10,572 bases of DNA, from assembly GCA_003024985.2 (NCBI GenBank), contig PXIH01S0028978.1, one strand, 5' to 3'. Origin of the DNA: Euperipatoides rowelli. Taxonomy: Eukaryota; Onychophora; Udeonychophora; Euonychophora; Peripatopsidae. This document shows positions 1 through 7,833 of this stretch, piece by piece (the stretch's first letter is position 1; each line of letters begins with the position of its first letter). A program made the position numbers and the translations under genes. The notes under the pieces are model-generated. The model worked only from the letters and a program-made list of their open reading frames with translations. It was not told the DNA's origin and ran no database searches.

Positions 1-300
1 ATTTGTTTTGTTTTTAAGCAATGCCTCTAAAGATAATTTATTTTACTTTATAAAATCAATTTTAGATGGGCATAATAAACTCATTACGAAATTAAAGGAT
101 CATACAGATTACATAAGCATAAATAGAAATTTTACATTCTGAAATTAAACTTTTTATTTAAAAAACATTAGGAGATCTTTTGTATAATATTTTTTGCAAG
201 ATGCATTAGTTCCATCAGGGTAATCATTGTTTGCCAATTTTTTAATAAATGCATTATAATAAATTAATCTATCAAGCAAACCTTTTTGACTTATTCTACA
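1..300. other. AT-rich non-coding DNA
   Basis: I see no gene, RNA or repeat structure here. The stretch is AT-rich and ends where a pure AAT microsatellite begins. An open frame on the minus strand (154-363) exists only because the microsatellite translates as a run of isoleucines. Confidence 0.7.

Positions 301-354
<54 letters not shown>
301..354. repeat. (AAT)18 microsatellite
   Basis: Eighteen uninterrupted AAT trinucleotides are visible. The purity suggests a young or actively slipping tract. It is the only long tract in the window that reads AAT on the plus strand; the others read ATT/TTA. Confidence 0.97.
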
Positions 355-355
<1 letters not shown>

Positions 356-670
356 TTCGACATTTATTTAAGCTGTGTGTGCTTCATTAAAATATTAAAT
401 GAAAAACAAACATATAAGACCCATTAGTATATTTTAATAATTTTAGGGTAAGGGAGAGCAGATACTAATGATATACTGTAACTGTTAACAGAGATCCATA
501 ATGTTGGATTATATAATTAAGGGAATGTAGTATTATTACTATAGATCCCCCCAAAAAAAAGATTGATTCCATAATACATAACTTTAATAAGAAATATTCT
601 GGCATAAATATGAAAATATATCACAAAGACTAAATAGGGTGAATACTTGTGGAGTGCTCTAGTATAAATT

Positions 671-742
671 GATTCAGACACTTCTAGAATTCTACTAGAA
701 CTAGGCAGCTAGTGCTAAGGCAGTAACGATCACTCACTACCT
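671..742 (+). repeat. Diverged dispersed repeat, copy A
   Basis: Read on the minus strand, this segment shares ordered blocks with plus-strand 6224-6286. The blocks are AGCACTA, then CTAG, then TAG, then TTCTA, then TGTCTGA followed by TC. The alignment needs several gaps, so an old shared repeat is possible but not certain. The segment also contains a short inverted repeat, TTCTAG (682-687) against CTAGAA (695-700). The family is not recognised. Confidence 0.3.
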
Positions 743-1987
743 TACCGCTGTGGATGATTATGCATAATTAGTGAGTTTTGCTTTCTGGTACTCCTTCCGC
801 CAATCACTACAGCTTGTGAATTGAAGATACTATAGATAACAGAAACATGGGTAACCCCTGACAATTAAAAGCTAATAATATTAAAAAAAAAAATTATAAA
901 ATAGTTAAAAATTTGTAAAAGAGGTAAATTCTTACAGAACATAATGTGTCCATTGTATTATATTCATTGTGATAGGAATACTATTATAGAGTTTCAATTT
1001 CATTGTGTGTTTGTTTTTTTTATTTTATATAAAAGGGCTGCACTTTCTCATTTATAAAATCAGGGCTCGACATCGGGCAAACAAGTGGATGGATTTTTGA
1101 AAGACTGACCTGATATATGTATTTAAATGTATGTTTTACTGTTTATTGTTTTTCTTACAAACTATTTATCACTATTTTTTTTTTTATTGAGTTTAAATTA
1201 CTTTAAGAGATAAATTCATTCCTTATTTTTGAGTAGGCTTCACAAATGTTAAGATCATCACTTCACCTTAATCTATGACAAAATCATTTGTAAGAAATCT
1301 TATTTAGTAACCTGAAGTTTTTACTAAAAGCTTAAGTAACTTCAAGGGCACACATTATTCACGTTAGCTGTTTTTCTAAGAAATCATTCACATAATTATT
1401 TTTAATACAGACTTTTAAATGTACTCTCTTTAACCTTATATTGTCAGTTATAAAGGGATTTTTTTTTTTCCTTTTTTAAGATGGATAATTATCTTGGTCA
1501 TATTAGATTCAATATCAACGAAAGTTGAAAATATGTTTTCATATTAAAGCCATCTCAAGGTTATACTGGCACTTGAAGTATTTAATTGCAGTTTGAAGTT
1601 TAATGTTTAAGTTTCACAAAATATGTTGACTCTTTTCAAACAATCGATGTTTTCAATTGATTTTTTTTTTTTAAGAGCTAAAATCAAGATAGGGATTTCA
1701 TTAAGACTTAATCTTCTTATATTTGAAATTTAGATTTGCTTCCATTGCATTAAAGTACAATTAAAATAAAATGTTATAGAAAATTCATACAAATGCGTTT
1801 ACCTTTCTTGTCATTGGTTTTATCTTAAAGGTATACTATTACCCAAAACAAAACAACATCAAATATTTAAATCAGAATAAGAAAGAAAAAAAAGTATCAA
1901 TTAGTTGTTGTTCTAATTATTCTAAATTAATTAATTTGGACAATTTATTGTTGTATATACTGTATTGTCTGTTTATTTGACTTGGCT

Positions 1988-2030
1988 TGTATCATGCAAT
2001 TTTCTTTTGAATCAAATTGTATATGATACA
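1988..2030. repeat. Short AT-rich hairpin
   Basis: TGTATCATGCAATTT (1988-2002) is the near reverse complement of AAATTGTATATGATACA (2014-2030), with a two-base bulge and an 11-base loop. In a sequence this AT-rich such a hairpin can arise by chance. No function is claimed. Confidence 0.4.
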
Positions 2031-2132
2031 TTTGGGCTAAATAAAATAGAAGTACCTAGAAAATGCCCAAATAGTCCACATTTTACCACGTTTTTGACAT
2101 CTGGCAGAAGTTATGTTAAAATTCTCGAAATC

Positions 2133-2318
2133 GATTAAAAAAAGGATTATTTCACCTCTAGTTTATCGTAGGGTTAGCGTATAGTGGGTTTAATACATAG
2201 TAGGAGTTAGGGTTCAGCGTTATGGTAAGGTTAGAACTGATGATTATTATCATAGGGTTGGGGCATAGTGGGTTTAATACATAGTAGGTGATAGGTTTGC
2301 GATAAGGTTAGGATGAAA
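2133..2318 (+). mobile_element. Repeat module related to the MITE at 3019-3274
   Basis: The 17-base block GATTATTTCACCTCTAG occurs here at 2145-2161 and again at 3096-3112. It is followed in both places by TTATC, TAGGG and a later AAGGTTAG motif. Upstream sequence is also similar (TTAAAATTCTCGAAATCGAT here, TGAAATTATCTAGATCGGC there). This copy contains a further block around CATAGTGGGTTTAATACATAG that the 3019-3274 copy lacks. I could not find terminal inverted repeats for this copy, so it is either truncated or belongs to a different end-type. No coding capacity is visible. Confidence 0.6.
2163..2318 (+). repeat. 84-bp tandem duplication (about 1.9 units)
   Basis: Unit 1 is 2163-2246 and unit 2 is 2247 to about 2318. 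Both begin TTATC(G/A)TAGGGTT, continue with ATAGTGGGTTTAATACATAGTAGG, and end with AAGGTTAG. The middle 24 bases are identical between the units, whereas the edges have diverged. The duplication lies inside the larger repeat module. Confidence 0.8.
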
Positions 2319-2959
2319 TATAAAATTATCGCTGCTATTCATTTTGATCACATGACGGATAAGTTTCTAGGCTCTCATAATAAAATACTTACCTACTTAC
2401 TTATGGCCCATTTCCACTTTGTGTTTTTTTTGTGTACAGTCCACTGACACCTCATTATGAATTACACACCTGAGAATCTTCAGTATTTTACAATCATTTC
2501 CATTTTTTAATTGTCTTATATTCTTCCGAAAAAATGACTGTTAGATGTTTGAAGCAATAATCATCAAAATAAAACACCTTCTCCACTTCTACAACTTTCC
2601 TAAAAATTATAATTATAATTATTAGATAAAAAATATTAAACACGAGCACAGTCTGACAAAATAAAGCTTCGTTTGTTGGAGCATTTTGTTTGATCGCTAC
2701 ATTAGATTTAAAAAATAAAAAAAAACATCTGAAGTTTGTACTTGCTTCGGCAATACCTGAAGTTACAATTGTATATAATATTCTTAACATGCATTTTTTT
2801 TTCATTAAAATGTCATCAGTAAGTGATTTAAAAAAAAAAAGTTTTGAAAGAGAGTTGTGTTAAAATTATATTAATAGAATTAAGATAGCTATTCCACATT
2901 GTTTTACTGTGTCGGTTTTTCATATTAGCCTACTATTAGATCTATTTTATACACTGAAC

Positions 2960-2961
<2 letters not shown>
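2319..2961. other. AT-rich DNA with one unrecognised open frame
   Basis: No gene can be supported. A 103-codon minus-strand frame (2494-2805) begins at an ATG and has mixed composition with an isoleucine run in the middle. I recognise no motif, domain or family in it. A TTTTTAG acceptor-like string and a CAG/GTATTG donor-like string fall inside the frame, but such strings are common in AT-rich DNA. I treat it as a chance frame; it could be tested against transcripts. Confidence 0.5.
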
Positions 2962-2999
<38 letters not shown>

Positions 3000-3018
3000 A
3001 TTATTATTATTATTATTA
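2962..3018. repeat. (ATT)n microsatellite, left flank of the MITE
   Basis: A TTA/ATT tract with one interruption (AATATT around 2996-3002). It abuts the left terminal inverted repeat of the element at 3019-3274, and the same trinucleotide resumes on the other side. This fits insertion of the element into a pre-existing microsatellite. Confidence 0.95.
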
Positions 3019-3019
3019 G

Positions 3020-3037
3020 GTCAGATTCCATTATCTG
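3020..3037 (+). repeat. Left terminal inverted repeat of MITE
   Basis: Eighteen bases, perfectly complementary to 3256-3273. The next base differs (C against T) and pairing resumes after it. Confidence 0.9.
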
Positions 3038-3255
3038 CCCACCAATATGGCTGATCATAGTAAGCTGAAATTATCTAGATCGGCGCTCAGCAAAAGATTA
3101 TTTCACCTCTAGATTATCCTAGGGGTCAGGGTGCGGTAAGGTTAGGACTGTAAAGAAAATATACTATAATCGGTGAGAAAAAAAATACTAATTCCACAAC
3201 CAACTATTGTAGTTGTCACGCAACTGCAACTCCTAACGTTAAATATGTTGTTGGA

Positions 3256-3273
3256 CAGATAATGGAATCTGAC
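3256..3273 (-). repeat. Right terminal inverted repeat of MITE
   Basis: Perfect reverse complement of 3020-3037. It is followed immediately by an ATT tract. Confidence 0.9.
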
Positions 3274-3336
3274 ATTATTATCATTATTATTATTATTATC
3301 ATTATTATTATTATTATCATTATTATTATTATTATT
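3274..3336. repeat. (ATT)n with 18-bp higher-order unit
   Basis: The tract is (ATT)2ATC followed by 18-bp units of (ATT)5ATC at 3283-3300 and 3301-3318, then a third unit, 3319-3336, in which ATC is replaced by ATT. The regular ATC spacing shows that blocks of 18 bp were duplicated, beyond simple one-triplet slippage. Confidence 0.9.
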
Positions 3337-3357
3337 GTTGTTATTGAAAATGAATAC

Positions 3358-3713
3358 CATCTGTAATGAAGCAAATTACTTTAAAGAAATATCAAGCTTT
3401 ATTTTAGAATATATGCATTCAACACTCAGAATTAAGTTAAATAATTTGAATGCAAAATGAATAATTAATTATCTCTACCTATATGGTCCCCATATATCAT
3501 CAGCAGGGAGGGGAGGTTTCACTAAAAGTTATTAAGTAGTGGGAACTATAGCCAAAGGGGCTTAGCCATTTACTGACCTCTCCTTGCTGATAATAGCCTA
3601 CATTGTTAAAACGGCTAATTAATTATTCATTTTGCATTCAATTCTGAGTGTTGAATGCATATAAAATGAATCTTATTTATATTGCTTTATAGCAATTAGC
3701 TTCATTAGAGATG
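3358..3713. mobile_element. 356-bp foldback (near-palindromic) element
   Basis: The left arm (3358-3536) is the near reverse complement of the right arm (3561-3713), leaving a loop of about 24 bases. From outside inward the matching blocks are CATCT.TAATGAAGC (3358-3373 with 3699-3713), TATATGCATTCAACACTCAGAATT (3410-3433 with 3640-3663), GAATGCAAAATGAATAATTA (3448-3467 with 3620-3639), ATCAGCA.GGAG.GG (3499-3517 with 3576-3591), and a weaker innermost stem. The left arm carries 14 extra bases (3434-3447) inside an otherwise perfect block, and an unpaired bubble lies near 3472-3498. There is no coding capacity. The element sits between two ATT tracts. Family unknown; it could be a foldback transposon, a MITE with long arms, or a locus-specific inverted duplication. 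A transcript would fold into long double-stranded RNA. Confidence 0.85.
3434..3447. repeat. 14-bp indel in the left foldback arm
   Basis: The right arm reads CAGAATTGAATGC when reverse-complemented, whereas the left arm has AAGTTAAATAATTT inserted between CAGAATT and GAATGC. The bases on either side match perfectly for about 20 bp, so this is a clean single event in one arm. Confidence 0.8.
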
Positions 3714-3733
3714 TAAGTTGTTTTTAAACCTTA

Positions 3734-3800
3734 AAAATGAAGCTTGTAGTTTGTGATTTCAAATTATTAAATATTATTATTATCATCATCATAATCATCA

Positions 3801-3851
<51 letters not shown>

Positions 3852-3898
3852 ATTATTATTATTATTAAATATTATTATTATCATCATCATAATCATCA

Positions 3899-3946
<48 letters not shown>

Positions 3947-4036
3947 ATTATTACTATTATTTATTATTATTATTATTATTATTACTATAATTAATATTAT
4001 TATTATTAAATATTATTATTATCATCATCATCATCA

Positions 4037-4104
<68 letters not shown>

Positions 4105-4157
4105 GTTGTTGATAATTTAAATTATTTTGTTAAAAATCAAAAACCACATTACATTTT
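3734..4157. repeat. Imperfect inverted repeat flanking the compound microsatellite
   Basis: Sequence left of the microsatellite (3734-3772: AAAATG, then GT, GTTT, TGATTT, CAAATTATT) resembles the reverse complement of 4111-4157 (AAAATG, GTGGTTTTTGATTT, CAAAATAATTTAAAT). About 19 of the first 24 aligned bases agree, with a two-base gap. The arms are AT-rich, so chance remains possible. If real, the microsatellite lies between the arms of another element. Confidence 0.4.
3767..4104. repeat. Compound ATT/ATC microsatellite with higher-order repeat
   Basis: The block TTAAATATT(ATT)nATCATCATCATAATCATCATC followed by a long ATT tract starts at 3767 and again at 3865, a 98-bp period. A third related block starts at 4006, in which the central AATC interruption is replaced by pure ATC triplets. 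The rest is (ATT)n with scattered ACT and AAT interruptions, ending in GTTGTTG. Segmental duplication plus triplet slippage explains the pattern. Confidence 0.92.
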
Positions 4158-4908
4158 GATTGATAATAATACTCATTATAAGATTATATCTAAAATATTT
4201 ACTAAATTTATTTACACTTATTATTTTTTATTTAACCAATCTCTTTATTCTGTTGTTTGGTTCCCGCCCAGCCCCAACATTTTAAATATATTTTAAGGCT
4301 TTGGAAAAATTGTTGAGTACTTCCCCCCCCCCTACCCCATATCTGTTGATTATATGTTTGAATGCCCATGCGCATCGCGATAGTCGATAGGTATGGCCGT
4401 TGTCTTTCAGTTCATACGTATGAGCATTTAAGTTATGATAAATTGTCAAATATATTTTTGCATATTCAGAAAACTAACCATGTTGTTGACCAAACCAACA
4501 TTATTACACTTATGTAAAATAGAAATTATTTAAAATGGTTTATTCCTATTATCAACCTGATTTGAATCATTCTGTTGAAATCCAACACAACATTACTTTA
4601 CTGAGATGAATCAAGGGTAGGGATACTATTTTGCTTTTAAATTGTTTGTATATTTTTTAATTAGGTTAAATTGATTATATGTATAATCTTTTTTTTTAAC
4701 AGAGTAATTCCTGATGAATATTATGAAAAAACATGAAAGATCAAAAGTTTGATCTCCTAATATTGAAATCTTTGTAGAAAAGTAGAACTAAATAAATATA
4801 ATTTAATGGAGCATGAGGAGTTTGCTGTTTTGATAATCAATTTACATGTATGAGAGAGAAGCTCGCCAAATTATTATTGTAGTTGTCTTCCTTTTTCTCA
4901 TCATCTTT
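4158..4908. other. AT-rich DNA with a poly-C run and CpG-bearing motifs
   Basis: No gene is visible. The stretch contains a run of ten C at 4323-4332 followed by TA and CCCC, and a short CpG-bearing segment at 4362-4423 described separately. The rest is AT-rich with stops in all frames. Confidence 0.6.
4362..4423. promoter_or_regulatory. Possible CpG-containing regulatory patch
   Basis: In a CpG-poor region this short patch contains ATGCGCAT (4368-4375), TCGCGA (4375-4380), TCGATA and the 12-base perfect palindrome TCATACGTATGA (4412-4423). On the minus strand TGCGCATGGGCA (4362-4373) differs by one base from the NRF1 consensus YGCGCAYGCGCR. No transcription start or neighbouring gene is visible, so this is only a candidate. 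Confidence 0.15.
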
Positions 4909-4910
4909 AT

Positions 4911-4915
4911 CGTTA

Positions 4916-4946
<31 letters not shown>

Positions 4947-4947
4947 N
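4911..4947. repeat. (ATT)n microsatellite ending in an N
   Basis: A TTATTG(TTA)n tract, followed at 4947 by an undetermined base. The true length may therefore differ. The open frame across it (4846-5061) is a product of the tract. Confidence 0.93.
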
Positions 4948-4976
4948 GTCTACATTGAGTTAATGTTAATTTCAAC

Positions 4977-5042
4977 TCGGCGGAGGGTCCGCGCGGCTAA
5001 AAAACGTTCGTTTGAAACCGGCCTAAGTGGGGAGGGAAGCTA
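4977..5042. other. GC-rich, CpG-bearing patch
   Basis: About 65 bases are strikingly richer in G+C than the surroundings, with CGGCGG, CCGCGCGGC and ACCGGCC and several CpGs. It lies just left of the TTAA-bounded candidate element. A similar GC-rich string (CCGCGCCCGACGGAAGG) lies at the right end of that element at 5694-5710. It may be a transposon end or a remnant of older sequence. I recognise no coding content. Confidence 0.4.
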
Positions 5043-5068
5043 CAAATTGAATTTAGTGTGAATCAATT

Positions 5069-5530
5069 TTAACCTTCCATTTTGCACACCTGATCAATCT
5101 GATACAGGCATTCTTTTTGTTTCAGTTGCAGCTTTATTCTAGTAAGTAGAAACCCTCACTTTTGTATAGCCTATTATTTTGATCCCTTCCTTCCATAGGT
5201 TGAAAAAAAATTATGACAAAGTCCCAAGGTCAGGGAGGACAATTTTGATCAATTTGATACATTGTACCCGTTGTTGGAACATTTTGTAATTGTGCAAATA
5301 TTTCTTTTTCCCTCTCATAACTTTCATAAATACATTTTTTTATTAATAGAATAGATCATCTTTAAACTTTTCACTTAAGTTTAATATCTTATAGTTATTA
5401 CAGTATATAAATTATATAATAATCGCCAAAAATTATCATTACCGTACAAAACAATATTTTGTTTCCATCTTTTCTTTTTGACGTTTTGTTGTATTTTTGT
5501 AAAAATAAATAAATAAGTATATGCTTATTT

Positions 5531-5561
<31 letters not shown>

Positions 5562-5714
5562 CAAATATCATTCATAAAGTTATTAAATACCTTTTTATCA
5601 TAAATAATATTTTTTTTTTTTTAGTTCTTAAGATTAAGTAATTAACAATGGTATCTTTCTGATACACGACACCCGGACATTCTAAAAGTCATACCGCGCC
5701 CGACGGAAGGTTAA
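5069..5714. mobile_element. Candidate piggyBac-like non-autonomous element
   Basis: TTAACCTTCC at 5069-5078 is mirrored by GGAAGGTTAA at 5705-5714, giving a 638-bp interior bounded by TTAA on both sides with six-base CCTTCC tips. TTAA target duplication and tips beginning with C are hallmarks of the piggyBac superfamily. Near each end, in direct orientation, there is a CTGATACA motif followed by a CATTCT (left about 5099-5113, right about 5660-5683). The right tip is GC-rich (CCGTCGGGCGCGG on the minus strand) but the left tip is not, so matching ends are short. The interior is AT-rich with a small (TTA)n tract and no coding capacity. A chance pair of ten-base matches is a real alternative. 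Confidence 0.35.
5540..5561. repeat. Short (TTA)7 microsatellite
   Basis: About seven TTA triplets in an AT-rich background, inside the candidate element at 5069-5714. Confidence 0.85.
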
Positions 5715-6880
5715 CCTTATTTCAACACCCAAGTGATTTATAATATAAATTCACGTACTGCACCTACACAATTAAAATTACTAATAAACAAATTCATTAG
5801 CAATTTATAACTGAAATTGCTTACCTTTTTCACAGTTGCTTAAATGGGAAAAAATAAATCCATTCATTTATTATTATATTTTATTTATTTCAATTTGTTA
5901 TTTACTCTTTTGCTTTGTATGTAAACAACGGATCTGGAAGAGCATCATTCAGATGATGGTCTGGATAAATTGAATAAACAAATTACATACACACATAATT
6001 ATTATGTTCTTGTTTTTTACTCACCACTCCCTAAACAATTAACTTTTGACTTCTTGCAGTAGTGTGCTCTCATTTATGAATATCCTGTTTCTTAATAAAA
6101 TGATACGGAGGCAAATTAAATTTAGAAGTGCTTGGGACTTGCACTTAAACTGCTAAATTTACACCGTTTGTCATACAAATGGCCTAAAAAAGTTAGTTAC
6201 GTATTCAAAGAGTCACTTTCGGCTAGTGAAACCATTGCCGCTGACCGCTAGCACTAAACTAGGTAGTTCTAAAGATTGTCTGACTCCAGCCCATATTTCT
6301 TTCATATTACTCTGCCTCCTATTGATCCAATTAGTGTTATTCCTTTTATAATTTCTACTTTAATTTATCCAATTCTGTAGTTTTGCTTTTATACGTTATA
6401 TTTTTACCTTATTTTATTTCTATATGGACAGCAGATGTGGTTAAGCACCATTAGTGAAGGTCAGGTTTTTATACCTGATACAGAATAAATGCAGATAAAT
6501 AAATTAATAGCCTACTGCATTTATAGCCAATTGTACCTTTTTTATCATTGAAGTTTATTATGTTACTTCTAAAATACTACATATTTTGAATTTTAATGTT
6601 TTCGAACTGCTCTATCATGATCTCTTAAACTTGATATGTTAGTGGGAAGTATGTGATAAATACAATTGTTCGCTCTCTCATCACCCGAATCCTCCATTTT
6701 AAGTGTTATTTTAAATAATAAATTACTAAGTTATGTACTTGTCAAAAATTGAAAAAAAAAGTGTTTAAAAAAATTATAAAACTGTGAGCAATTTTATTTT
6801 TACCATTAAAGTAGCATTAGGCAAAAGTAATAGCCCCCCTCCCCGTATTGGGATGTTTCACTCAGTGTCATCTGTTTTGG
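5715..6880. other. AT-rich non-coding DNA
   Basis: No supportable gene. It includes the second copy of the dispersed repeat at 6224-6286, a small hairpin at about 5943-5958 (CATCAT, loop TCAG, ATGATG), and a C-rich run at 6834-6844. The rest has dense stops in all frames. Confidence 0.6.
6224..6286 (-). repeat. Diverged dispersed repeat, copy B
   Basis: Opposite in orientation to 671-742. It shares the ordered blocks AGCACTA, CTAG, GTAG, TTCTA and TTGTCTGA.TC, with gaps. Family not recognised; see copy A for the limits of the comparison. Confidence 0.3.
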
Positions 6881-6887
6881 TGGTGTA

Positions 6888-6910
6888 TTTTTTTTTTGTG
6901 TGTGTGTGTT
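6888..6910. repeat. Poly-T followed by (GT)n
   Basis: A run of T leads into about six GT dinucleotides. A simple repeat with no other signal around it. Confidence 0.9.
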
Positions 6911-7432
6911 TGTGCACAAGTTAACACATTTTTATAATATTAACATGAAATTAATGGAACATTTAATTTTTTTAAAAATTAGAATTTCATGATATATGCA
7001 TTAATAAAATTTTTAGTAGTATTGTACCTTTAAGCAAATAAAAAAAAAACTACTTTTTTTTTTCTGTGTGCTGAATAATATTTTTTTTGTTATCAGTAAA
7101 TATTTAAAAGTTTATGCCTACATAATTAATAGATTTTTCTTAATAAACATTAAAAATATAAAATTTATATATTCAGAATTTGCTATAGATTAGGTATCCT
7201 CGCAAATTTTTCTAAATTCGTCTATTTCTGCGCTTGACGTCACCTTGATTACAAAAAGCTGAATTTTAGCTTTACATACGTTATAGTAATTATAAAATTA
7301 ATAAATAAATAAATAACAGTTAGCAAATGAGATATCTTGCTCAGACAATTGCTATTAAAAATAATAAACATTATAATAAATCTGATTTAATTTTTATTCA
7401 TCTTCAGAAATAAAAGTTTTCAAGCTAGGGAT

Positions 7433-7442
7433 GGGGGGGGGG
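7433..7442. repeat. Poly-G run
   Basis: Ten consecutive G in AT-rich DNA. It is one of several long G/C homopolymers in the window (4323-4332, 6834-6844, 7815-7826). Confidence 0.95.
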
Positions 7443-7814
7443 ATTAAAGATTTGTATAGTTAGACATACAGTATCTACTATTATTATTTTTGTTTAATGT
7501 TCTTATTTTTATTTTATTTGTTATATCTTTTGTTGTTAACTGTACAAAAGCAATTTCTTGCTTAATTATATTTAATAAATTATAAATTCAAAATACAACC
7601 TATACATNCTTTCATGAATCATAAATATAGCTTATTATGATTGGCTGACTTATAAAGTCAGATAATTTAAAAATAAATTAGAAAAACTAAATTTAAAATG
7701 ACTATACAAATCAATTTTTTGAACTAAAATAAAAATGTCATTTTAATAGTTAGCATTAAGTAAAACTACTGCAGGCTTAATCTTTTCTTTTGCACTGCTG
7801 TAATGAGAATAATA

Positions 7815-7833
7815 CCCCCCCCCCCCAACCCCC
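7815..7833. repeat. Poly-C run
   Basis: Twelve C, then AA, then five C. The preceding context (AATAATA) resembles that of the C run at 6834 (AGTAATAG), which hints at, but does not prove, a shared repeat. Confidence 0.95.

Larger units (their letters stand above)
355..2100. other. AT-rich intergenic or intronic DNA
   Basis: About 1.75 kb without a supportable gene. It holds short A and T homopolymers (for example near 883-892, 1014-1021, 1177-1186, 1461-1470 and 1662-1672), a diverged repeat at about 671-742, and a small AT hairpin at 1988-2030. Stop codons are dense in every frame. I see no tRNA, rRNA or splice-defined exon. Confidence 0.65.
3019..3274. mobile_element. MITE-like element with 18-bp terminal inverted repeats
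   Basis: GTCAGATTCCATTATCTG at 3020-3037 is the exact reverse complement of 3256-3273. The similarity continues inward for about ten more bases with mismatches (CCACCAATAT against CCAACAACAT). The element is about 255 bp, has no coding capacity, and is flanked on both sides by ATT microsatellite, which makes the target duplication impossible to define. TTA or TAA duplications would fit the PIF/Harbinger superfamily and a bare TA would fit Tc1/mariner; neither can be chosen from this sequence. The interior shares blocks with 2133-2318, so it belongs to a multicopy family. A minus-strand open frame across it (3142-3360) is formed mainly by the adjoining microsatellite. Confidence 0.8.

Noticed and set aside
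154-363. Minus-strand 69-codon open frame with a poly-isoleucine start
   Set aside because: It is the translation of the (AAT)18 tract plus AT-rich flank.
2163-2318. Telomere-like repeats, from the recurrent GGGTTAG strings
   Set aside because: The strings are scattered within an 84-bp unit and are not tandem hexamers.
2494-2805. Minus-strand 103-codon open frame
   Set aside because: No recognisable domain, AT-driven composition with an isoleucine run, and no clear exon structure. Chance frames of this size are plausible in DNA of this composition.
3142-3360. Minus-strand frame with a poly-asparagine tract
   Set aside because: Translated ATT/ATC microsatellite joined to the right part of the MITE-like element.
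4846-5061. Plus-strand 71-codon frame with a basic C-terminal part
   Set aside because: It reads through a microsatellite and an undetermined base, then the GC-rich patch. No family resemblance is seen.
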